From positions 1 through 64,000 of the forward strand of contig JADNSB010000081.1 in NCBI GenBank assembly GCA_019695575.1: DNA of 64,000 nt. Direction: 5' to 3'. How positions within the stretch are numbered: position 1 is the first letter of the stretch; each line of letters starts with the position of its first letter. The stretch is from Angomonas ambiguus. Its lineage: Eukaryota; Euglenozoa; Kinetoplastea; Trypanosomatida; Trypanosomatidae. The notes beneath the pieces are model-generated. The model had not been told where the DNA came from, did no database searches, and was given only the letters and a program-made list of their open reading frames with translations. Both the position numbers and the translations under genes were made by a program. This document shows, piece after piece, positions 56,362 to 64,000 of the stretch.

Positions 56362-58110
56362 ATGGAGGAAAGTAATCCCTCTCTGGCGGCTGCGTATGTG
56401 GAAATAGAAACTCTGAAAGAACGCCTTCGTGTGAGCGATGATTGGAATGTACGGCTTCAAAACCAAATCCAAGAATTGTTGCAGTTGCCGAAAAACGAAG
56501 TGGTCAAATTCCGTGAGCGGATGAAAGAACCCGATATCGCCATCCCACTTCTACAGTGTTATGACAGTACGATTGCCGAGAAAGCCGAACAGCTGGAGAA
56601 GTATAAACAAGAGGTGGTCGAGTTAAACGCCAAGCTTCACACCTTCAAGAGTGAACAGTCGGAGTGGTCGAGTGCGATCAAGGTGGCCGAGGAGTTAGCC
56701 AACCATGTAAAATCAAAATCGGAGGAGGAACTGGCCAACGCACGAAAAACTATTGAAAGATTACAAACAGAGTTCAATACGGCTCGTCTTGAATTGGCGA
56801 GAGCTCTCGAGAGTGAACACGATATGAAGGCACAGGAAGAAAAGAATAGCCGTAAACTGCAGGAACTGAGTCAGGAACTCGATACGCTGCGAATAGAGAA
56901 GGCAAAATTGGAAGAGGCGCTCAGTATTCTACAGAAGCGATTACAATCCAAGAACGCGGCGGAGGAGGAGTACACCGCTCAGGGGGAGGCGAAGCGCATT
57001 CAGTTACAGCTGTTAAAGGCGGAGATTGAGGATAAAGTTCAGGAAGTGGAGCGCATTCGCTCCAAGATGATTCAAGCACTCCGTTTGTCCACCGAGAATC
57101 ACAATGTACACCTCCGAATGGTGGAGGAGAAACATCGAGCCGTAGTAGAAGAACTGCAAAACATGAATCGTACTCAAGAGCTGGAGACCATGAAGTTGCG
57201 AGCCCAACTGGCGCGCCTGGATCCGTCGAATCCTTCCAACCTTCAGCTCAACACCGCCCTCCGTTCACAGAGTACCACGGAGCTACTCGATGCGCAAACC
57301 AGACAATCCCAAGAAATTGAGTTAAAGCGACTGTACGCGGAGCTGTCGGCGGTACAAGTGCAGCGGGATGAGGCGATACTGCGGTACGAGCAGCTCACCC
57401 TCAATCTGCGACGCGATCATGAGGTAGAGCTCCAAGAGTTGCGTCGGGAAAAACAACTCCTTCAGCGTAAGGTGGAGGAATACCGCTCCCGTTGCGATAG
57501 ACTGGAGCAACAGAAGGTAGACACGGAAGCTCAGATACTACCACTACGGGATCGCGTCCAATCGCTACAGAGTGCCAGTGATAATTTGCGCTCTGAAAAC
57601 TCTTCTCTGTTACACAAGAAAGAAGAGCTGCTTCGGAAGATTACCGATATGGAGATCGCCCAGTCACAGGCAAAGGAGCAGGAGCAGCTGAATCTGACGG
57701 AGGAGCGAAAGCGCTCAGATCAACTCGAGGAACGCGTTTCAGAGGTTCTCCGACAGCTGCAAGAAGAAAAAGACAAGGCGTATAGTGACTCCCAAACCGC
57801 GGTCCGACAGCGAGACACGCTTCAGAAACAGTTGTATGAGTTGTCCCAGAAGTGTACTCAAGTGGAAAATCTCTTAGCGAGAGAGCAACGCGAATCCAAG
57901 TCGCTCCAGGCTCAACTAGAGCGTATGAACGAGGCCCTTCGTCTTCACCGAGACCAAATAAAAAATTACGAAATAAGGATAGATTCCATTCAGAAGGACG
58001 TAGAGGTGTACAAGCAGCGAGAGCGGTCTCATCTCTTAGGAATTGAGCAGCTCAAAGTAGAAAATAGCCGTTTGTCTAGATCACAACAACGAATGATGAG
58101 TGTGTATTAA
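56362..58110 (+). CDS. Long coiled-coil protein
   Basis: 582 aa, coiled coil over nearly its whole length (about 10-575) with heptad patterns rich in Glu, Gln, Lys, Arg and Leu, for example ESEHDMKAQEEKNSRKLQEL and REKQLLQRKVEEYRSRCDRL. A break near 40-65 (LLQLPKNEVVKFRERMKEPD) contains the only non-helical segment. No globular, membrane or targeting sequence is present. Such proteins in flagellated protists are commonly basal-body, flagellar or cytoskeletal structural parts, and the PIBF1/CEP83 type is a possible comparison, but I cannot support an orthology. Start ATG follows a pyrimidine tract and AG. Confidence 0.8.
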   Translation: MEESNPSLAAAYVEIETLKERLRVSDDWNVRLQNQIQELLQLPKNEVVKFRERMKEPDIAIPLLQCYDSTIAEKAEQLEKYKQEVVELNAKLHTFKSEQSEWSSAIKVAEELANHVKSKSEEELANARKTIERLQTEFNTARLELARALESEHDMKAQEEKNSRKLQELSQELDTLRIEKAKLEEALSILQKRLQSKNAAEEEYTAQGEAKRIQLQLLKAEIEDKVQEVERIRSKMIQALRLSTENHNVHLRMVEEKHRAVVEELQNMNRTQELETMKLRAQLARLDPSNPSNLQLNTALRSQSTTELLDAQTRQSQEIELKRLYAELSAVQVQRDEAILRYEQLTLNLRRDHEVELQELRREKQLLQRKVEEYRSRCDRLEQQKVDTEAQILPLRDRVQSLQSASDNLRSENSSLLHKKEELLRKITDMEIAQSQAKEQEQLNLTEERKRSDQLEERVSEVLRQLQEEKDKAYSDSQTAVRQRDTLQKQLYELSQKCTQVENLLAREQRESKSLQAQLERMNEALRLHRDQIKNYEIRIDSIQKDVEVYKQRERSHLLGIEQLKVENSRLSRSQQRMMSVY

Positions 58111-58490
58111 TCAACACTTGAACCAAACGAAAAAAAAAAAAAACTTCTGTGTACCTACGACTAAAAGGTAAGCACAAAAACCGACAATTTGTTTTTTTTT
58201 TTAATGGTGGTTTTTTATGCGTATAGATCACTGTCCGAGTTCCTTTTGGACACATGTTTGTCATAGATACCATTTATTATGCGATAGATTTTTGACTCTT
58301 TTACGTCTAGTACATTATTTGAGACACATCTTTTTTTTTTTTTTCAAGTGGTTTCTGGAAAGACACTTCTTTTTGTTACGCTTAAACTTCTTCTAAACTC
58401 TATCCCCCCCACTTTTTTGTTTTTATTTTTTTTCTGTGGATTTCGTATCAGAAAATAAATAAATCAATCAATAAATGTTATAATCTTTCC
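58111..58490 (+). other. Intergenic region and RBX1 leader
   Basis: Holds an A-run (58131-58143) and T-runs (58192-58202, 58331-58344, 58423-58432). The acceptor candidate AG is at 58450-58451. The leader then contains a tiny upstream frame, ATG-TTA-TAA at 58475-58483, out of frame with the RBX1 ATG. Nothing else seen. Confidence 0.45.
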
Positions 58491-58871
58491 ATGACCCTAA
58501 ATGAAGAAAAAACTCCCTTCCCTGTCTCACTGTCCATAAAGAGCTGGAACACAATGTGCACGTGGAACTGGGATACAGTGCTGGATTCGTGTGGTATTTG
58601 TAAGAACCAGCTGGTAAATCACTGTGTAGAGTGCTCCGCTAAAGGAGGAGCGGTAAAGCTGGAGGACTACAATAGTAAAAAGACGGAGCAAGTGATGTCG
58701 TCTATTGTGTTAAATCCGGAGGAGGGATTGCAGGGCAGCTGTAGTATCGCGTGGGGGACTTGTGGACATGTGTTTCACGCCCACTGCATGTCGCGTTGGT
58801 TAGTACTGAGGGACTCTTGTCCACTGTGTGGGAAAAAATGGGTACTGTTTAAACTGACACGAATAATGTAA
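58491..58871 (+). CDS. RBX1: RBX1/ROC1, RING-H2 subunit of cullin E3 ligases
   Basis: 126 aa. The beta-strand that inserts into cullins is SIKSWNTMCTWNWDTVLDS, followed by zinc ligands CGIC, HCVEC, CSIAWGTCGHVFHAHC and CPLC, and the ending KWVLFKL, all in RBX1 order. The first Trp block (KSWN..CTWNWD) discriminates RBX from ordinary RINGs. RBX1 recruits the E2 and NEDD8 machinery to cullins. Two deviations: the region between the CVEC pair and CSIAWG is expanded by about 30 residues compared with human RBX1, and the last ligand is Cys where human RBX1 has Asp (RBX2 and APC11 have Cys). It pairs functionally with the CSN5 gene in this window. Confidence 0.92.
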   Translation: MTLNEEKTPFPVSLSIKSWNTMCTWNWDTVLDSCGICKNQLVNHCVECSAKGGAVKLEDYNSKKTEQVMSSIVLNPEEGLQGSCSIAWGTCGHVFHAHCMSRWLVLRDSCPLCGKKWVLFKLTRIM

Positions 58872-58979
58872 AATTTAGACACGACAAACTGCAATGTTAT
58901 AGGCACTCCGCTTGTATCTTTTTTTTTATTTATTTATTGTAGTTTTGACTATTTCAATACGAATTGTTTTTTATTTCCC

Positions 58980-59020
58980 CTCTCTTTCTCTCTCTCTCTC
59001 TCTCACTCTCTCTGTCTTGA
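58980..59020 (+). repeat. (CT)n polypyrimidine tract
   Basis: An almost pure CT dinucleotide repeat between the two RING genes, followed by AG sites upstream of the second ATG. Likely serves as the trans-splicing polypyrimidine signal. Confidence 0.65.
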
Positions 59021-59075
59021 GAATTCAATTCTAATCAAAAATCAAGTAGATTAGTGTGTAGTCTTACGTCTGGAA

Positions 59076-59357
59076 ATGTCAGTAAAGGAACCGATTAAGA
59101 TTAAGGTCACGGATTTATATGCCAATGCTTGGATTGTAAATGCCAATCAACAGTTGTTGGGGGACTGCACAATTTGCCGTGAAAAACTCTACGAGAAAGC
59201 GCTTGGTGGCGACGTTGACGAAGTCATGGTTATAAAAGGAATGTGTAATCATTACTTCCACGAATACTGCATCAACCGCTGGGTGAAAACGAATCCCATG
59301 TGTCCATTTTGCGGTGTAAAGTGGGAAGCGAACGGGAAAGCCTTTACGGTTCAGTAG
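59076..59357 (+). CDS. APC11-like RING-H2 protein
   Basis: 93 aa, the length of APC11 (about 84) and shorter than RBX1. The opening IKIKVTDLYANAWIVNAN echoes the APC11 start (VKIKCWNGVATWLWVAN), then CTIC, CNHYFHEYCINRW and CPFCGVKWE give the RING-H2 core. The second zinc pair (CxxC between CTIC and CNH in APC11/RBX1) is not evident; the segment EKALGGDVDEVMVIKGMC replaces it, so one site may be lost. APC11 is the catalytic RING of the anaphase-promoting complex. It lies directly after RBX1, suggesting either an old tandem duplication or chance. Call as APC11-like, not certain ortholog. Confidence 0.72.
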   Translation: MSVKEPIKIKVTDLYANAWIVNANQQLLGDCTICREKLYEKALGGDVDEVMVIKGMCNHYFHEYCINRWVKTNPMCPFCGVKWEANGKAFTVQ

Positions 59358-59741
59358 AGGTGTTCTGCTACCACGGAAAAAAGATCTACAGTGTCGAATT
59401 AATATTTCGACGTTGGTGAAGATTGAAGTTTCAAAAATAAAAGTCGTTTTTTTATTTTTGCCTACTCGCGTTCCTCTTGTGTTGTCGAACAGAAACTAAT
59501 TATAACTTCAGTGGACTTTTCTTCTCATTCTCATTGTATTTTAATTATTATTTGTTTTGCTTTCGGAACACTTGCACGCGATAAATGTTTTTTAATTCCT
59601 AAACACAACGTTCCCTACTTTCGCATCCATCTTGTCTCTCCGTTTCAAACCCTGAGTACTTTTCTCTCCCTTCCTCCCTCCCCTTTGGCTTTACTCTTAC
59701 TCTTAGTACCTTTCTTTAAAGACCACTCTCCCTTTGTTTTT
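59358..59741 (+). other. Intergenic region and PPIL4 leader
   Basis: Pyrimidine-rich toward its 3' end (59661-59740), with AG candidates at 59705-59706 and 59720-59721 shortly before the ATG at 59742. An open frame reaches back to GTG at 59511 but the only ATGs are out of frame or 59742. Nothing else seen. Confidence 0.4.
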
Positions 59742-61226
59742 ATGACCTCGTTAGTGACGTCCTCCGTACTGTTGGAAACGTCCTGTGGTTCTCTGGTGGT
59801 GGACTTGTACGGAGCCGACTTTCCTGCCTTAACGGGTAATGTGATCAACTTATTTCGCTCTGGTCTATTCCACGGTAGTGCGGTCTCGGAAGTTATTCCC
59901 GGTAGTGTCGTTTTTTTCTCCCACTCCTCCGACCCAGTGCTGGACCGTTTAATAGGGCGTCACTGTCTCCGCAATTTCACGGGAACCAATACACTCTCTA
60001 ACTCCTGTTATCTGCTTCTCCCCGAGACGAGTCGTACGTCTTACGTGGAAGCAGAGCGACGTAGCGGAGAGGCGGCGAAAAAAGAGTTTGATTTGGGTTA
60101 TCGAAGAGTGTGGGATGGACTGGATACGAATTCTACTAGTCGATTCCGTTTAGTGGAGGAGACACAGGCGGCGGGTTACTTGGGGCGTAAAGGACTGTTA
60201 ATAGTGGAGCGTGAAATGCACCCGGGATGGTGTTCGACGTCCTCTCATGGACTCTCTTCGGTTCGATTTCGGTTCGGGATAACGCTTTCCAACCGTCCAC
60301 TAGATTTTCTAAAGTCGCAGTTCATCGCTATTGGTGAGGTTAGCGAAGGGTTTCAGGTTCTACAACAGCTTCTTAGGCGGAGTCAAAGTACGAAGGAGAT
60401 GCCAGGCACCACCAGTGGTGTGGTTCCCTCCGTCCCACGTTGGCCCCGACCCTTTCGTATGCTCCGATTACATCGGGCTACTGTTTTACCTACCGCTGGG
60501 ACCGAACGTTTCCTCGACCAAGTGGAGCCAGCTAGCCTCTCTTCACCGGCCCTTTCTAGTACCCTACATCAAACCGGGGCGTTTGAGTTTTGGGCGCCAC
60601 TGCGGCCTCTGCAGCTCATCAGAGAACAACTCTGTCGTCTGGTCAAGGAGTCAATGGCGGAGTATGAAAGTGGCACCACACCAGGACAGCCGTTGGTGGT
60701 GGTGGAAGGTACTCTGACGGTTTCCTTCAATGCCCACTTCACAGGAAACTACTTGAGCTCCGACGACGAGGCGGACGTCGCCACCAAGGGAGGACCTGAA
60801 GAACAGGAGAGACGGCGACAGTTACGATTGCAAAATCAAGAAAAGGCCAATGAGACACGTAGACTAATGCTCAACATTTTGGATGGGATAACAGACGTCA
60901 ATAATGAGATTACACCTCCCGACAATGTGCTGTTTGTGTGTCGATTAAATCCCATTACGAATAGTGAGGGTTTAAAACTGTGTTTTTCCCAGTTTGGCGT
61001 CGTCCGGTCGGCGGAAGTGGTCATGGACAAGCGTACCAAACAGTCTCTTTGTTATGGTTTTGTGGAGTTTGACTCAGCGGAGAGTTGTGAGAGAGCGTTT
61101 GAGAAGATGGATAAGGCGCTTCTGGACGACAGCCGTATACATGTGGACTTTTCTCAGTCGGTTTCAAAACTGTGGGCTGCTAAAAAGAAACAGTTGTACA
61201 AGAGAGAGAGAGAGGAGATGGAGTAA
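59742..61226 (+). CDS. PPIL4: PPIL4-type cyclophilin-RRM protein
   Basis: 494 aa, the same length as human PPIL4 (492). The N-terminal divergent cyclophilin domain (about 1-200) begins [20 protein letters not shown] and includes [15 protein letters not shown] and [18 protein letters not shown]. Catalytic Arg/Phe/His residues are hard to place and the FHRxIP block is degenerate, so isomerase activity is doubtful. The C-terminal RRM (about 395-475) is highly conserved: [16 protein letters not shown]1 LCYGFVEF, and the family-specific ending [18 protein letters not shown]4 binds RNA and associates with spliceosomes. In a nearly intron-free kinetoplastid it would serve trans-splicing; that is inference. 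Confidence 0.92.
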   Translation: MTSLVTSSVLLETSCGSLVVDLYGADFPALTGNVINLFRSGLFHGSAVSEVIPGSVVFFSHSSDPVLDRLIGRHCLRNFTGTNTLSNSCYLLLPETSRTSYVEAERRSGEAAKKEFDLGYRRVWDGLDTNSTSRFRLVEETQAAGYLGRKGLLIVEREMHPGWCSTSSHGLSSVRFRFGITLSNRPLDFLKSQFIAIGEVSEGFQVLQQLLRRSQSTKEMPGTTSGVVPSVPRWPRPFRMLRLHRATVLPTAGTERFLDQVEPASLSSPALSSTLHQTGAFEFWAPLRPLQLIREQLCRLVKESMAEYESGTTPGQPLVVVEGTLTVSFNAHFTGNYLSSDDEADVATKGGPEEQERRRQLRLQNQEKANETRRLMLNILDGITDVNNEITPPDNVLFVCRLNPITNSEGLKLCFSQFGVVRSAEVVMDKRTKQSLCYGFVEFDSAESCERAFEKMDKALLDDSRIHVDFSQSVSKLWAAKKKQLYKREREEME

Positions 61227-61415
61227 AAGGAGGTGGTCTGATGCACTGTTTACACAAGTAACTAAGTTTTACACTCTGTCTAACTACTTTCTGTGTATTT
61301 TGCGTATTTTAGTTTAGATTTACTATTCTGTTTTCCTCCCTCCCCCACCACCACATTTTTTTTTTTCAATCACCTTTTCTAGCTGACGTTACTTCCCCAC
61401 CTTTTTTTTTTTACA

Positions 61416-62629
61416 ATGACCGAGTGTTCAAAAAAGAACACCCTTTCACTACCAGTCTATTTAAGTTCCACTTTGTCCAATGAAGTTACCTTTTCCACCA
61501 TCACCCAAATGGAAGGTCGAACCACTTCCGAGGCGTTAAGAAGAGTTGAGAGTTACGTCTTGGCCCTACTCCAACGAATCAACCAACTACTTCCCAGTCG
61601 AGACAAGAGGGTGGCACCAGGCCTACCAGTGTCGGACCGTAAACTCACGGAACTGGGGGAGATACGAAATGAGTGTATCATACTCGTATTACTCTACAAG
61701 AATATAAAGGAAGGCATTCTCTCCACCCATCGGGACATTTACTATCATTTGGTGAGAAAGATACCACGACAGGAAGTGGTGAATAGGACCGTGTTAAAAT
61801 TAGCCGAGCGGCTTCGGATACCACGAGAGGCACTCGGCGTGGTGGCTGGCTCTCGGGGTATGGTGGGTGGGACGCTGCGGTCCGCCGGGGTCCCCCTGCA
61901 CGTCACGCACAACCCTCTTGTCTTGTCAAGCGGAGACGGCGGAGGAGGGGGGGGTGGTGCTCTGCGAGCTGCAGTGGTGGGGCGGGGATTCCTACGAGGG
62001 AGGAGGAGTTGAGTGTGAGCTGCCGGGGGGTGGCTTCCCCTTCCCTTCTTAAGGGGCCTTCTCGCTTCCACCTTCTGTCCCACACTCGGTTTATTGTGGT
62101 GATCGAAAAACACGCCATTTTCTTTCGTCTCATGAGTGAAAAGGTGTATCAGAAAGTCCCGTGCGTGTTGTTAACCTCCAACGGCTTCCCTACTTTTTCA
62201 GCACGGCGACTGCTTCATCGAATGACCGAATGTGCCCCCCATATAACTGTTGTCGGTCTGGTGGATTACAACCCCAGTGGTCTGGCGATTCTAATGCAGT
62301 ATAAGTTTGGTAGTAACCGACTGGACTCTGGGGCGGTGCCGTCCCTGAAGTGGCTAGGACTCCGTTGGAGCCACCTTTCCTCTGGGAAGGAGCGGTCGGG
62401 GCGACCATTCACCCCACGTGACACTGCCATGGTCCAAAGTCTTTCTGCCAGGATCCAGCAACTGTGTTGCGACAAAACGGAAACAGAAGAGTGGGTGAGG
62501 GAGTTGGAGACCATGAAAGGAGTTCAGCAAAAGTTTGAAATAGAAGAGTTGTACCGTATGTCGGAGGATTCCCAGTATTCTCTCTCTTCCTGGTTGATTC
62601 AGTGCCTGCTACGAAAGGATTTTATCTGA
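61416..62629 (+). CDS. SPO11: SPO11 / topoisomerase VIA-type meiotic endonuclease, frame interrupted
   Basis: The first frame (61416-62014, 198 aa) carries the winged-helix domain with the active-site Tyr in THRDIYY (Tyr110) and IPREALGVVAGSRGMVGGTL. The -1 frame (open to 62629) carries the Toprim half: FIVVIEKHAIF (Glu at 62105), VPCVLLTSNGFPTFSARRLL, VGLVDYNPSGLAILMQYKFGS, LKWLGLRWSHL and the C-terminal helices. Both halves together have the order of SPO11, which makes meiotic double-strand breaks. The break lies between about 61940 and 62090, a G-rich segment including a run of eight G at 61947-61954; one or two indels are possible. The second acidic Toprim position is Asn (62270-62272) rather than the usual Asp of DxD. 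Confidence 0.8.
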
Positions 62630-62707
62630 CTTTTCACAAATTTTTTTTTTCGGTTTATTTCTTTCCGATACGTTTTCTGCTATTTTATTTTATTTTACAC
62701 GTACATA

Positions 62708-62726
62708 CATACATACACACATACAT
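62708..62726. repeat. (ACAT)n/(CATA)n short tandem repeat
   Basis: Short tetranucleotide microsatellite in the 3' spacer after SPO11. No function suggested. Confidence 0.6.
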
Positions 62727-62864
62727 CTATAAAGTAATAACAAACTATTTTGACTGGGTTAAAATTATAATGAGAAATAGCTCAGAAACATACTAGTGGG
62801 AGAGAGAAGTCTATATTTTTTTTTTATCCCTATTTTTTTTTTTTTGCTTCACTTTTAGCCAGAA

Positions 62865-64000
62865 ATGAACACACCGCGTTCCGACCAACGTAAAAGGGAG
62901 ATGTTTACCACGACCATGACGCTTTTCTCCCCGTTGCTGAATCTCATTTTTTGGGAAATTGCTCGTGGCTCGTCTGTGATGGACATTGTGTTGGGTAAAG
63001 AGTCCCAGTCTTCGCAGACCGTTTCCTCTAGTAGTTTACCTGGCTCTTCACCGCTTCCCAAGGGCCCTGATTCCTCTCCCTCTGGGGGAGGGCAGGAGGC
63101 TTTTTTCCCCGATATCCCTCGCAGGAAACTGTCCGCCTCGCGCCAGCGTGAAGAAGTAAATGTGATCTGTAATCACAGGGAAAGGGAGGAAGGGGACTTT
63201 GTGGTCAAAGAAACCAAAGTAACGTGCCTCTCAGCGGGTTTGGATGAGGGGAAAGACGGTGAGACGAGGGTGAAGGTGCCCATTGGAACGGTGGAGGGAC
63301 TGACCATTCCTGTAAGAGAAGAAGTGTGTGTGGAAATTGGTATTGCTGTGGTGCAGTCATTTCTTATGTACGGAGACTTCTTCAACATTCTTCAAAAGGA
63401 AAAGATGGACCCCAAAGGACCGACGTCCGCAGAAGATTGGGCACAATTCCTGTGTGACGTCTTTCTCGCTTTCCCGAATGACCCTTTGGAGTATTTTTAT
63501 AAAGCGTTGTGCAAAGAAAATAATCTATCCGAGTATATGGACGACGAAATCAAGAAAGTAGCCTTTGAGTCTGTGTCACGCTCCGCAATTGCGACAGTGT
63601 TCTTGTTTTACAGTTTAGATTACCTTCAGTGCATATTGTCCAGTAAAAACGGACCGACAGAGTTTTTCCCCACAGTTTTCTCACAAATTCACCGACGCGG
63701 CGGGGAGACGAAAGGGTTTTACAAGTGTGTTTCTGCCGAACGTCGTTCTCTAAAAAGGGGAAGGTCCAAAAAAATATCTGTACCGAGCACCCAGACATTT
63801 TACAAGAGGGAGTTCTTTGAGTATGAATTAGGCAAGAAAGACGAAAAGGAGTTCTTATTCTTGCTGCGGACGGAAGTTCCACTCCACTTTATGGTAAACG
63901 AGTCCACCACTGCAGAAGTGCACCAGTGTCTGTGTAAAGTAACCAAGTTAGCCGCTGTTGTCCCTTCGGACTTTCCCAACCACCTCAGCACTCCAGAAAT
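62865..64000 (+). CDS. Unknown protein, 3'-truncated by the window
   Basis: The frame is open from the first ATG after a T-run and AG at 62860-62862 to the right edge, giving 378 codons so far with no stop. The N-terminus has a hydrophobic segment (TTTMTLFSPLLNLIFWEIA, about 15-33) that might be a signal anchor or an internal helix. A Ser/Pro-rich linker (about 48-78) and a basic stretch follow. The later sequence is helical and hydrophobic (VQSFLMYGDFFNILQ, IATVFLFYSLDYLQ), then basic. I do not recognise a family. Codon use matches neighbouring genes, and length alone argues it is real. Confidence 0.75.
   Translation, partial: MNTPRSDQRKREMFTTTMTLFSPLLNLIFWEIARGSSVMDIVLGKESQSSQTVSSSSLPGSSPLPKGPDSSPSGGGQEAFFPDIPRRKLSASRQREEVNVICNHREREEGDFVVKETKVTCLSAGLDEGKDGETRVKVPIGTVEGLTIPVREEVCVEIGIAVVQSFLMYGDFFNILQKEKMDPKGPTSAEDWAQFLCDVFLAFPNDPLEYFYKALCKENNLSEYMDDEIKKVAFESVSRSAIATVFLFYSLDYLQCILSSKNGPTEFFPTVFSQIHRRGGETKGFYKCVSAERRSLKRGRSKKISVPSTQTFYKREFFEYELGKKDEKEFLFLLRTEVPLHFMVNESTTAEVHQCLCKVTKLAAVVPSDFPNHLSTPE

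Overview
The window is nuclear DNA from a unicellular eukaryote, most likely a kinetoplastid or close euglenozoan relative. About 33 genes all lie on the + strand and I see no cis-intron, even across a 15.1-kb open frame. Genes are separated by AT-rich gaps full of long T-runs, each followed by an AG shortly before an ATG, the layout of a polycistronic unit processed by spliced-leader trans-splicing. Coding DNA has roughly balanced base composition, unlike very GC-rich Leishmania. Genus cannot be settled from sequence alone. No tRNA, rRNA, CRISPR array, transposon or virus-like element was seen.

Layout. 1-14 kb: 3' end of a basic protein, a divergent zinc-finger protein kinase, a CCDC112-like coiled-coil protein, a small unknown, COP9 signalosome subunit CSN5, a SETD3/LSMT-type SET protein, mitochondrial ISCA1/Isa1, an EF-hand protein and a membrane-anchored spermidine-synthase-fold protein. 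14-29 kb: one giant VPS13 lipid-transfer protein (5047 aa) with a zinc-knuckle-like insert and two C-terminal dysferlin-type domains. 29-41 kb: a thioredoxin-fold/coiled-coil protein, transaldolase, a HAD hydrolase, a catalytically degenerate TDP2-like protein and a USP48-like deubiquitinase. 41-49 kb: an LRR protein, two low-complexity unknowns, a nodulin-like MFS transporter and a two-LysM protein. 49-64 kb: eIF2A, an APE1-type AP endonuclease, a tandem pair of paralogous proteins probably imported into the mitochondrion, a long coiled-coil protein, RBX1, an APC11-like RING, PPIL4 (cyclophilin-RRM), SPO11 and the 5' part of an unknown gene that runs off the end.

Shared themes: ubiquitin/cullin control (CSN5, RBX1, APC11-like RING, USP48-like), DNA breaks and repair (APE1, TDP2-like, SPO11) and mitochondrial biogenesis (ISCA1, the paralog pair). 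Neighbours in such arrays are usually functionally unrelated, so this is not operon logic. Four genes (TDP2-like, LysM, APE1 5' end, SPO11) have reading frames interrupted in or near C- or G-rich stretches. These may be assembly indels or real frameshifts, and are the first thing to verify. Start codons were chosen as the first ATG after the pyrimidine tract and AG, because several open frames extend upstream through T-rich DNA without an ATG.
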